Source: SAT2750 sp964476375 (GTDB taxonomy: Bacteria > Planctomycetota > Planctomycetia > Pirellulales > Pirellulaceae). From it: DNA of 20,918 nt. This document shows positions 1 through 6,545 of this stretch, piece by piece. The position numbers and the translations under genes were made by a program. Positions within the stretch are counted from its first letter, which is position 1, and the number at the start of each line of letters is the position of its first letter. The DNA is taken from positions 1-20,918 of the forward strand of contig CAYYZW010000197.1 of NCBI GenBank assembly GCA_964476375.1. Direction: 5' to 3'. Below the pieces are notes generated by a model. The model had not been told where the DNA came from. It searched no databases and saw only the letters and a program-made list of their open reading frames with translations.

Positions 1-1
1 C

Positions 2-877
2 ATGTATTTCGGCCGAAGTAGTGTGACCATCTCGGCGATGGCCGCCATTGACATGGCCCTTTGGGATCTGAAGGGGAAACACTTTGGGGAACCGATTCAC
101 CGACTGCTGGGTGGAAAACAACATGACTCGATCCGCGCGTATGCCTCCATCCTGTTCGGTACCGATGGCCAGGCGACGGAACAGATCGGACGCACGTGGC
201 GAGATGCCGGCTACACGGCTGTCAAGTTTGGCTGGGAGCCGATGGGGCAGGACGAACGGCTTGACCTGGAACTTGTCCGGGGTGCCCGGGCCGGCGTGGG
301 AGATGACGGGATCGTTCTGGTCGATGCGGGCTGCGTCTGGGACCGCCGCACGGCCCTGAGCCGGGCGGTCGCCTTTGCTGATTACAACATCGGCTGGCTG
401 GAGGAACCGCTTCTGCCGGACGACGTCGATGGATATCGCTGGTTGCGAGACCGGTCCCCGGTGCCGATCGCCGCCGGAGAGGAGGAGTGCGGGCGGCAGG
501 CAATGCGTCCGCTTATCGATAAACAGGCACTGGACGTCTACCAGGTAGACCTCGCTCGCAATGGATTTACCGACGCTCTCTATATCCGACAGAGAGTCGA
601 GGAGATCGGGTCGCGGCTCTGTAATCACTGCTACACAAGCCCGCTGACAGTGGCAGCCAGCCTGCACTGGTTAAGTACCTGCCGCGACGCCTTCCTGTTT
701 GAGGACTGCGTGGAGGATTCACCCCTGCGGCACGAACTCACCGAGCAGAAGGTTCAGGCCGAGGACGGCTGGATTACCGTTCCCGACGGTCCCGGCCTGG
801 GAGTGACGCTGGATGAGGATTTCGTGGCCAGTCACCGTGTTTCTTCCACCGGGAGCGATAAGGAATTTACCGGCTAG
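2..877 (+). CDS. Enolase-superfamily (mandelate racemase/muconate lactonizing type) enzyme, 5'-truncated by window edge
   Basis: The 291 visible residues are the C-terminal barrel domain plus the end of the capping domain. The reading frame is open to the left edge, so the true start lies outside the window and the first ATG is probably internal. Visible landmarks are the ALWDLKGK segment (about residues 19-26), the metal-ligand series Asp in VDAG (about 108), Glu in WLEEP (about 134) and Glu in AAGEEECG, then an Asp (QVDLARNG) and a likely general-base His in CNHCYTSPL. The usual KxK base motif reads K-F-G-W here, so only the first Lys is present; this argues for His/Asp-based chemistry as in sugar-acid dehydratases rather than a two-base racemase. 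The substrate cannot be assigned. It is followed by 123 nt with a probable promoter for the next gene, so no operon link downstream is implied. Confidence 0.85.
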   Translation: MYFGRSSVTISAMAAIDMALWDLKGKHFGEPIHRLLGGKQHDSIRAYASILFGTDGQATEQIGRTWRDAGYTAVKFGWEPMGQDERLDLELVRGARAGVGDDGIVLVDAGCVWDRRTALSRAVAFADYNIGWLEEPLLPDDVDGYRWLRDRSPVPIAAGEEECGRQAMRPLIDKQALDVYQVDLARNGFTDALYIRQRVEEIGSRLCNHCYTSPLTVAASLHWLSTCRDAFLFEDCVEDSPLRHELTEQKVQAEDGWITVPDGPGLGVTLDEDFVASHRVSSTGSDKEFTG

Positions 878-909
878 TGTGGGAGTGATCTGAAGAGAGA
901 GCGTAAAAG

Positions 910-939
910 TTGTGCCTCGGCCGTGAATTACGTTACACT
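910..939 (+). promoter_or_regulatory. Possible sigma-70-like promoter of the CxxU selenoprotein gene
   Basis: A TTGTGC box (910-915) and a TACACT box (934-939) are separated by 18 nt and lie about 60 nt upstream of the ATG at 1001. Match to consensus is only 3/6 and 4/6, so this is a weak call made mainly from position in the gap between two genes. Confidence 0.35.
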
Positions 940-1000
940 GTGGAGAGTGAATTCTGTGTGCCGATGGGCACCGAGTTGAAGTAGAAAAAGGAAAAATGCA

Positions 1001-1555
1001 ATGAGAACAGCAACGCTTTTCTCTGCGGCACTGCTGGTTGGCCTGGTGGTCAATGCTCCAGTGGACGCGGACGTAAAGTCGGGTTTGCAGGAGGGCGCTT
1101 CGGCGACTCCCTTCAATGTGAAGGACTGCACTGGCCCGGCCAAGGGTGCCAAACTCTGCTATAGGTGAAAATTCGGACGTCGCCCGGTCGTCACGATTAT
1201 GACTCGTGAACTGACTGAGGACTTGGCCGGTCTGGTCAAGAAAATCGATGCCCTGGTAGAGAAGAACAAGGGTCAGCAGATGAGTTCGTTTGTTGTCCTG
1301 TTAACCGACGATCCAGATGGTGCGGAGAAGGAACTCCAGGCTTTTGCCAAGAAGCATGGCATTAGTAATGTACCGCTGACGTTTTATGAGGGAGTTGCGG
1401 GTCCGCCCAATTACAAGATTGCCAAGGATGCAGAAGTGACTGTCATGCTCTGGCGTAATCTGAAGGTTGCGGCGAATCATTCCTACGCCAAGGGAGCTCT
1501 TACCAGCAAGGCTTCCCAGAAGGTCGTGGATTCGACAAGCAAGATCCTCAACTGA
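1001..1555 (+). CDS. Probable secreted thioredoxin/redoxin-fold selenoprotein with CxxU motif (TGA at 1166-1168 read as Sec)
   Basis: A single 184-residue protein is obtained if the TGA at 1166-1168 is read through. The ATG at 1001 follows AAAGGA at about 9 nt and opens a Sec-type signal peptide (MRTATLFSAALLVGLVV..., likely cleaved after PVDA). Translation runs to Leu-Cys-Tyr-Arg, hits TGA, and continues in the same frame as Lys-Phe-Gly-Arg-Arg-Pro-Val-Val to a TGA stop at 1553-1555. From memory of the family, planctomycete homologues read LCYRCK at this place, so the TGA replaces a conserved Cys and creates C53-Y-R-U56. The remainder alternates predicted strands and helices (VVTIMTR, helix, SSFVVLLTD, helix, NVPLTFYE), consistent with a thioredoxin-like fold, although the CxxU precedes the first core strand as in redoxins. 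Conventional calling would give only a leaderless fragment from the ATG at 1199, which has no ribosome binding site. A 13-bp stem-loop lies just after the TGA and a strong terminator follows the gene. A pseudogene is the alternative. Partner and substrate are unknown. Confidence 0.82.
1183..1220 (+). promoter_or_regulatory. Candidate bacterial SECIS stem-loop for the CxxU gene
   Basis: The RNA can fold TCACGA (1191-1196) with TCGTGA (1204-1209) around the 7-nt loop TTATGAC. A small internal loop follows (G1190 against 1210-1212), then CGGTC (1185-1189) pairs with GACTG (1213-1217) using one G-U pair, and two more C-G pairs form across a bulged A. That gives about 13 bp. The apical loop begins 28 nt after the TGA, inside the 16-37 nt range generally used for bacterial SECIS. 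The loop has a G but not in its first two positions, so it does not meet the strict bacterial SECIS model. A second, weaker hairpin (1170-1198, loop 1180-1188) overlaps it and sits closer to the TGA. Confidence 0.5.
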
Positions 1556-1595
1556 TCGACAGGGAAAGATACTTGTCGTCATAAGAGATTTATCG

Positions 1596-1630
1596 GGCCC
1601 GGGATTCTTGCGAGGATCCCGGGCCTTTTT
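1596..1630 (+). terminator. Rho-independent terminator
   Basis: GGCCCGGGATTC (1596-1607) pairs with GGATCCCGGGCC (1614-1625) through 12 bp (one G-T) around the loop TTGCGA, followed directly by TTTTT. It closes the selenoprotein gene 40 nt after its stop and shows that the next gene must start downstream of about 1630. Confidence 0.93.
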
Positions 1631-1643
1631 CTATCACGGCTTT

Positions 1644-3506
1644 ATGCGAATGTTGTGTCCGATGATAAATGTTCCACGGCTCCTGCTGGCTGTTCTTCTT
1701 TTCTGCTTGCCGGCACCGCTCCTGGCTGGTTCATCCAACAGCTTGATGGATGTGTCCGCCGATGGAAAACTGCTTGCCTGTAGCAACCGGGATAGTGGGA
1801 CAGTGACGGTTGTGGATCTGGCCAGTCACCAGGTAATGCGGGAAATTGCCGTGGGGAAGAAGCCCGAGGGAGTGACTTTCCTGGGGCCAACTCATTCGAT
1901 CGCGGTGGCGGTTTACGGCGATGACCAGGTTGTGATCCTGGATGGGGATTCAGGATCCGTCCAGGGACAGGTGAGGGTCTTTGACGAACCGTATGGTGTG
2001 GTCAGTTCACGTGATGGAAAACACGTGTATGTCACGCTTGATTACCCGGGGCAACTGCTCGATATCGACGTGGAGAAAGGGGAGATCTCCCGAATGCTCG
2101 AGGTGGGCCGTTTTATCCGGGGGCTATCGCTTTTCCCGGATGAAAGACGTCTGCTCGTGACCGAGTTTTACACGGCGCGGGTCTTCTCCGTGGATCTGGC
2201 GGAATGGAAAACGGTCGACCAGTGGGATGGAGCAATCACGGATAATCTCTGTCGGCAGATCGCAATTCATCCAACCCGGGAAAAGGCTTACCTCCCTCAT
2301 ATACGCTCCAAGGTCACGGGCATGCACGGTCTCGGATCAATTTTTCCGTATGTTGCAATTATGGACACGGGGGCCGGAGAGGGGAAACGAAGGAAACGGA
2401 TTCCGATGGACTCTTTTCTGAACAACCTGGTCACCGCCAGCCCCTGGGAGGTTGCTGTCTCGGCGGATGGAAAACAGTTTTACGCGGTCTTTAGCAGCAC
2501 GAATGACATGTTCGTCTGTGAGGTGATTGATGATGATTACCGGGAGCTGGAATACCGGGCCCGGCTCCAGCTGGGTAATAATCCCCGGGCGGTGAAAGTG
2601 TCGCCGGATGGTCAACGTTTCTATGTCTACAACGCCCTTGATTTCAATGTCGTTGCCTATGATGCGGCAACGCTCAAGCCACTGGGAACCGTCACGGTTA
2701 CGCAGAACCCACTTTCGGAAGATGTTCACAAGGGGAAAATCCTCTTTTACTCGGCGCTGCAGCCGATGGTGGGCCGCCGCTGGATCTCCTGTTCCAGTTG
2801 CCATCCCGACGGGGAGCCAGACGGGCGGACCTGGCATAATCCGGAAGGGTTGAGGAACACGCAGTCCCTGGCAGGCCTTTCCTGGACCCACCCGGTTCAC
2901 TGGTCCGCCGATCGAGACGAGGTGCAGGACTTTGAACACACGATCCGGGGTCCCTTGATGCAGGGGTCTGGACTGATTTCCGGGCCCTTGAACGCCTCCC
3001 TGGGTGACATGAATAGTGGTATTTCCGATCGCCTTGACGCCCTGGCTGCCTACACCAACTCTCACACGTTCTCGATCAGCCCGCACAGCAGGGAAGGACT
3101 CAGCGCCGCCGCCCGTCGAGGTCGTGACGTGTTTTTCTCAGAGAAAACCGGTTGTGCCAAGTGCCATGCGGGGCCACTTTACTCGGATTCCGTACCGCGA
3201 GAGGCCGCCCGGATTGTCCGGCATGACGTGGGGACCGGAAGGGATGACGCCGGCGAAAAGATGGGGCCCGCCTATGACACGCCAACGCTGCTTGGTGTCT
3301 ACCGTACCGCCCCGTACCTTCACCATGGCACGGCCGCCACGCTCATGGATGTGCTGACGACAGCCAATCAGGAGGACCGCCATGGGCACACGAGCCATCT
3401 GAAGAAAGGCCAGCTGGAAGACCTGGTGGAATTTCTCAAGGCTCTTCCATACCAGGACCCCGAGGCGGAAGCGCGACAGCTGGGACTGAAGCAGGTGCTC
3501 AAGTAA
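1644..3506 (+). CDS. YVTN beta-propeller / di-heme cytochrome c peroxidase-like fusion protein, secreted
   Basis: A 620-residue exported protein. The frame is open further upstream, but a strong terminator ends at 1630, so the start is placed at the ATG at 1644 (in-frame ATGs at 1650 and 1662 are alternatives; none has a clear ribosome binding site). Residues 1-28 form a signal peptide ending LLA. About residues 30-370 are repeats of the YncE/YVTN propeller kind (LMDVSADGKLLACSNRDSGT, VVDLASHQV, KVSPDGQRFYVYN). The C-terminal third carries two c-type heme sites, C383-S-S-C-H387 and C504-A-K-C-H508, and the TLLGVYRTAPYLHHG segment typical of the MauG/bacterial cytochrome c peroxidase family. 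Expected location is the periplasm; the role is electron transfer or peroxide/cofactor oxidation, with the real substrate unknown. It lies 20 nt upstream of a TlpA-like thioredoxin, probably in one transcript; such a thioredoxin could reduce the heme-binding Cys pairs. Confidence 0.88.
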   Translation: MRMLCPMINVPRLLLAVLLFCLPAPLLAGSSNSLMDVSADGKLLACSNRDSGTVTVVDLASHQVMREIAVGKKPEGVTFLGPTHSIAVAVYGDDQVVILDGDSGSVQGQVRVFDEPYGVVSSRDGKHVYVTLDYPGQLLDIDVEKGEISRMLEVGRFIRGLSLFPDERRLLVTEFYTARVFSVDLAEWKTVDQWDGAITDNLCRQIAIHPTREKAYLPHIRSKVTGMHGLGSIFPYVAIMDTGAGEGKRRKRIPMDSFLNNLVTASPWEVAVSADGKQFYAVFSSTNDMFVCEVIDDDYRELEYRARLQLGNNPRAVKVSPDGQRFYVYNALDFNVVAYDAATLKPLGTVTVTQNPLSEDVHKGKILFYSALQPMVGRRWISCSSCHPDGEPDGRTWHNPEGLRNTQSLAGLSWTHPVHWSADRDEVQDFEHTIRGPLMQGSGLISGPLNASLGDMNSGISDRLDALAAYTNSHTFSISPHSREGLSAAARRGRDVFFSEKTGCAKCHAGPLYSDSVPREAARIVRHDVGTGRDDAGEKMGPAYDTPTLLGVYRTAPYLHHGTAATLMDVLTTANQEDRHGHTSHLKKGQLEDLVEFLKALPYQDPEAEARQLGLKQVLK

Positions 3507-3526
3507 GCTGGCAGGAGAACCGCTGG

Positions 3527-4084
3527 ATGAGACCGTTGCCTTCTTTCTTTAGCCTTGCCCTGCTGGTATTGACCGGCTGTCCATCTGCGGACCCCCCGGG
3601 TGAGCCGCCCGCAATCCAGGAGCCCTCGCTCGTTGTCGCCGGCTGGGAGGAGGCAGGGGACATGGTCGCTGCCCACCAGGGAAAGGTGGTCGTGCTGGAT
3701 CTCTGGTCTACCTGGTGCTTGCCCTGCATGAAGGAGTTTCCCCACCTGGTTGAAATTCACAAGCAGTTTCCGGAGGACGTGGCCTGCATCTCTTTCAATT
3801 TGAACTACATCGGCGCGGAGGATGAGACTCCCGAGGCGATGCGGGACCAGGTGATGCCCTTCCTCAAAAGCCGCAAGGCTTTTTTTGAGAACGTGATCAG
3901 CAGCGACCCCGACCATGTTGTGATGGAGAAGATATCCCTGGCATCGATCCCGGCCGTGATGGTCTTTGGGCGGGACGGGGAACTGGTCAAGCGGTTTGAT
4001 AATGACCAGGGTCTGTACGGGGAGGGATTTACTTACCAGGACCATGTTGTTCCGCTGGTCCAGGAACTGGTCTCTGCGAAATGA
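3527..4084 (+). CDS. TlpA/ResA-like thioredoxin-domain lipoprotein
   Basis: This 185-residue protein begins with a lipoprotein signal peptide (LLVLTG-C18) followed by a Pro-rich linker. The thioredoxin domain has a strand (VVVLDLWST) leading into W-C64-L-P-C67, and the cis-Pro region reads SIPAVMVFGRDGE. AGGAG lies 9 nt before the ATG. It would be anchored outside the cytoplasmic membrane and act as a thiol:disulfide oxidoreductase. The 20-nt spacing from the di-heme protein suggests an operon and a role in reducing the CxxCH cysteines before heme attachment (inference). Unlike the two small proteins nearby with in-frame TGA, this one has ordinary cysteines at both active-site positions. Its stop is TGA, which shows UGA also terminates normally here. 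Confidence 0.9.
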   Translation: MRPLPSFFSLALLVLTGCPSADPPGEPPAIQEPSLVVAGWEEAGDMVAAHQGKVVVLDLWSTWCLPCMKEFPHLVEIHKQFPEDVACISFNLNYIGAEDETPEAMRDQVMPFLKSRKAFFENVISSDPDHVVMEKISLASIPAVMVFGRDGELVKRFDNDQGLYGEGFTYQDHVVPLVQELVSAK

Positions 4085-4096
4085 ACCGTTGGTTCA
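4082..4096. terminator. Short hairpin between convergent stops
   Basis: TGAACC-GTT-GGTTCA (6 bp, 3-nt loop) spans the stop codons of the thioredoxin gene and of kbl, which converge 9 nt apart. No real T-tract follows on either strand, so termination function is only suggested by position. Confidence 0.3.
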
Positions 4097-5269
4097 GTTG
4101 TTTCGCACGGCGGTGAAGGCCTCCACTGCCATCTCCAGGTCCGCACGCGTGTGTGCGGCAGAAATCTGTGTGCGGATTCGTGCCTGCCCCTTGGGAACCA
4201 CGGGGAAAGAAAAGCCAATCACGTAAATGCCCTTTTCCAGCAGGGTGTCGGCCATTCGGGTGGCGAGCGCCGCATCTCCCAGCATGATCGGTACGATGGG
4301 ATGGTCGCCGGGCAGTACATCGAAACCTATTTCGGTAATGGCCGACCGGAAGAAACGGGTGTTCTCGTGTAACTGGTCCCGTAATTCGGTGGAGGTGGAG
4401 AGCAGTTCCACTGCCTTCAGGGAACCTGCCACAATGGGCGGGGCAACGGTGTTGGAAAAGAGATATGGCCGGGAGCGTTGCCTCAGCAAATCCACGATCT
4501 CCTGCCGGCCGGACGTGTAGCCGCCACTGGCCCCTCCCAGCGCCTTGCCGAGTGTCCCTGTGATGATGTCGACCCGGTCCATCACGTCATGGTGTTCGTG
4601 TGTGCCGCGGCCTCGCGGCCCCATGAAGCCGACGGCATGGGAGTCATCGACCATGACCATCGCATCGTGTTCGTCGGCCAGGCTGCAAATGTCCGGCAGA
4701 TTGGCGAGGTAACCGTCCATGCTGAAAACACCATCGGTGGCGATCAGCCTTCGACGGGCACTGCTCGCCTCACGCAAGCACCGCTGGAGGTCATCCATAT
4801 CGTTGTTCTTGTAACGAAAGCGATCTGCTTTGCAGAGCCGAACGCCATCAATAATGCTGGCGTGATTGAGTGAGTCGGAGATGACGGCATCCCCGGCCTC
4901 CAGCAGCGTTTCGAAAAGCCCGCCATTGGCATCGAAACAGGATGTATAAAGAATCGTGTCATCGGTTCCCAGGAACCGGCTTAATGCCTGCTCGAGTTGC
5001 TTGTGGATGGACTGCGTCCCGCAGATGAAGCGAACCGAGGCCATCCCGTATCCCCAGTTGTCGAGTCCCTCGTGGGCTGCCTGGATGACCTCTGGATGCT
5101 GAGCCAGCCCGAGGTAGTTGTTGGCGCAGAAATTAACCAGGGTCTGGCCCGCCACGTCAACACGAACCTGCTGGGGAGTGGTAATCACGCGTTCGGATTT
5201 AAAAAGGCCCTGCTGGCGGAACCCATCGAGTTCCTCTTGCAAGGCAATCTTGTGGGTACCGAGTGTCAT
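4094..5269 (-). CDS. kbl: Glycine C-acetyltransferase (2-amino-3-ketobutyrate CoA ligase)
   Basis: This 391-residue PLP enzyme of the alpha-oxoamine synthase family cleaves 2-amino-3-oxobutyrate with CoA to glycine and acetyl-CoA, the second step of threonine breakdown. Landmarks are NFCANNYLGL near the N-terminus, the Ser/His contacts in DSLNHASIIDGVRL, the PLP-binding Asp in MVMVDDSHAVGFMGPRGRG, and the Schiff-base Lys242 in GTLGKALGGASGGY (Lys244 in E. coli Kbl). Length is close to the E. coli enzyme (398). The ATG overlaps the tdh stop as ATGA, so translation is coupled to the upstream tdh gene. The first residues (MTLGTHKIALQEELDGFRQQ) fit the usual N-terminus, which supports the start. 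Confidence 0.96.
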   Translation of the reverse strand: MTLGTHKIALQEELDGFRQQGLFKSERVITTPQQVRVDVAGQTLVNFCANNYLGLAQHPEVIQAAHEGLDNWGYGMASVRFICGTQSIHKQLEQALSRFLGTDDTILYTSCFDANGGLFETLLEAGDAVISDSLNHASIIDGVRLCKADRFRYKNNDMDDLQRCLREASSARRRLIATDGVFSMDGYLANLPDICSLADEHDAMVMVDDSHAVGFMGPRGRGTHEHHDVMDRVDIITGTLGKALGGASGGYTSGRQEIVDLLRQRSRPYLFSNTVAPPIVAGSLKAVELLSTSTELRDQLHENTRFFRSAITEIGFDVLPGDHPIVPIMLGDAALATRMADTLLEKGIYVIGFSFPVVPKGQARIRTQISAAHTRADLEMAVEAFTAVRNN

Positions 5270-6345
5270 TCGCTCTCTCCCTCGCTTGTCCGGTCAGGCT
5301 CAGTTCCGGCAGGCAACTCCTGGTTCCAGTGAAGCAGGACCTTGCCCGATTTCCCGGAGTTCATGATTTCAAACCCACTCTCCCACTCCGTGAAATGGAA
5401 CCGGTGGGTGATGACCGGTGCCAGGTCAAGTCCTGCCTGGAGCATCACCGTCATCTTGTACCAGGTTTCATACATCTCCCGGCCGTAGATTCCCTTGATC
5501 GTGAGCATGTTGAAGACAACATGGCTCCAGTCAATCGAGATGTCTTCCGATGGAATGCCAAGCATGGCGATCTTGCCTCCATGGCACATGCTCGCGAGCA
5601 TGTCACGGAAGGCATCCGGGTTTCCGGACATTTCCAGGCCAACATCGAATCCCTCCTTCATGCCCAGTTCCTCCTGGACGGTGGCCAGATCCGTGTGGGT
5701 GACATCCACCGCCTGGGTGACTCCCAGGGACCTGGCAAGCTCCAGTCGCCAGGGATTGACATCAGTGATCACGACATAGCGCGCGCCGGCGTGACGCACC
5801 ACCGCCGCGGCCATGATTCCGATCGGCCCGGCACCGGTAATGAGAACATCCTCGCCCAGCACCGGGAAGGAGAGTGCCGTGTGGACGGCATTCCCAAAGG
5901 GATCAAATATGGCCGCGACGTCCAGGTCAATTCCCTCATGGTGATGCCACACATTGGTCATTGGTAAAGATATTTTTTCGGCAAACGCTCCTGGCCGATT
6001 GACGCCAATGCCGCTGGTGTCGGCACAAAGATGGCGGCGGCCGGCCAGGCAGTTGCGACATCGGCCGCAGACGACATGCCCTTCACCACTGACGATATCT
6101 CCAGGGTGAAAGTCGGTCACGTTACTTCCCGCGTCCATGACCCGCCCCACGAACTCGTGGCCAACCACCATCGGGACCGGAATGGTCTTTTGTGCCCAGG
6201 CATCCCAGTTATAGATATGCAAGTCCGTGCCGCAGATCCCCGTCCGGTCGACCTCGATCAGGACATCGTTGATGCCCATCTCCGGTTCCGGAACATCCTC
6301 CAGGGTGAGTCCCGGAGCATCTTCTGATTTGAGCAGGGCTTTCAT
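5266..6345 (-). CDS. tdh: L-threonine 3-dehydrogenase, zinc and NAD dependent
   Basis: A 359-residue medium-chain dehydrogenase that oxidises L-threonine to 2-amino-3-oxobutyrate. With the start at 6345, residue numbers coincide with E. coli Tdh: catalytic-zinc Cys38 (GICGTD), His63-Glu64 (GHE), and structural-zinc Cys93, 96, 99 and 107. The Rossmann motif GAGPIG is followed by VVITDVN, an Asp favouring NAD. The frame is open 24 codons further upstream, but the chosen ATG has AAAGGA six to seven nt before it and begins MKALLK as expected. The C-terminus carries a short acidic tail (TSEGESE) beyond the E. coli end. It is followed by kbl with a 4-nt overlap; the order tdh-kbl is opposite to E. 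coli kbl-tdh. Confidence 0.96.
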   Translation of the reverse strand: MKALLKSEDAPGLTLEDVPEPEMGINDVLIEVDRTGICGTDLHIYNWDAWAQKTIPVPMVVGHEFVGRVMDAGSNVTDFHPGDIVSGEGHVVCGRCRNCLAGRRHLCADTSGIGVNRPGAFAEKISLPMTNVWHHHEGIDLDVAAIFDPFGNAVHTALSFPVLGEDVLITGAGPIGIMAAAVVRHAGARYVVITDVNPWRLELARSLGVTQAVDVTHTDLATVQEELGMKEGFDVGLEMSGNPDAFRDMLASMCHGGKIAMLGIPSEDISIDWSHVVFNMLTIKGIYGREMYETWYKMTVMLQAGLDLAPVITHRFHFTEWESGFEIMNSGKSGKVLLHWNQELPAGTEPDRTSEGESE

Positions 6346-6400
6346 CTTCTTTCCTTTGGGCAGGGATGCCAGGCAGCCCTCATGATGGCGACTGCCGGTG

Positions 6401-6406
6401 ATTCTA
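6401..6406 (-). promoter_or_regulatory. Possible -10 box for tdh-kbl
   Basis: On the minus strand TAGAAT (5/6 to TATAAT) lies about 55 nt before the tdh ATG and downstream of the preceding terminator, so tdh-kbl must have its own promoter in this gap. No convincing -35 was found. Confidence 0.3.
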
Positions 6407-6433
6407 CAAGCGGGCACCCTTCAGCACGATGAC

Positions 6434-6474
6434 AAAAAAACGGGGCCCAGGTTCACAACCGACCTGGACCCCGT
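6434..6474 (-). terminator. Rho-independent terminator of the HMA-like selenoprotein gene
   Basis: On the minus strand ACGGGGTCCAGGT pairs with ACCTGGGCCCCGT (13 bp, one G-T) around a 9-nt loop, followed by a run of T. It sits about 70 nt after the TAG stop of the gene at 6546-6866 and separates it from tdh. An intact terminator supports that gene being expressed rather than decayed. Confidence 0.93.
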
Positions 6475-6545
6475 CCTGTCTAATTCACATGCCCTGATCC
6501 TGGTGAACGGCACCATGTCGAAGAACCAGGGAATCTTCTGGCGAG

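Noticed and set aside
1170..1198. Hairpin immediately after the CxxU TGA as the main SECIS
   Set aside because: The stem is interrupted and its loop begins only 11 nt after the TGA, closer than the usual bacterial range; the 1183-1220 fold is longer and better placed.
1199..1555. Independent 118-residue gene starting at the ATG at 1199
   Set aside because: No ribosome binding site or signal peptide, it begins inside a core strand of the domain, and in-frame sequence upstream of the TGA supplies the missing signal peptide and motif.
1001..1555. Pseudogene or sequencing error explanation for the TGA
   Set aside because: Not fully excluded, but the change falls exactly on the motif Cys, no other damage is visible, and a second gene shows the same pattern.
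1467..1643. Upstream extension of the propeller/cytochrome gene
   Set aside because: It would overlap the selenoprotein 3' end and pass through a strong terminator; the signal peptide begins after 1644.
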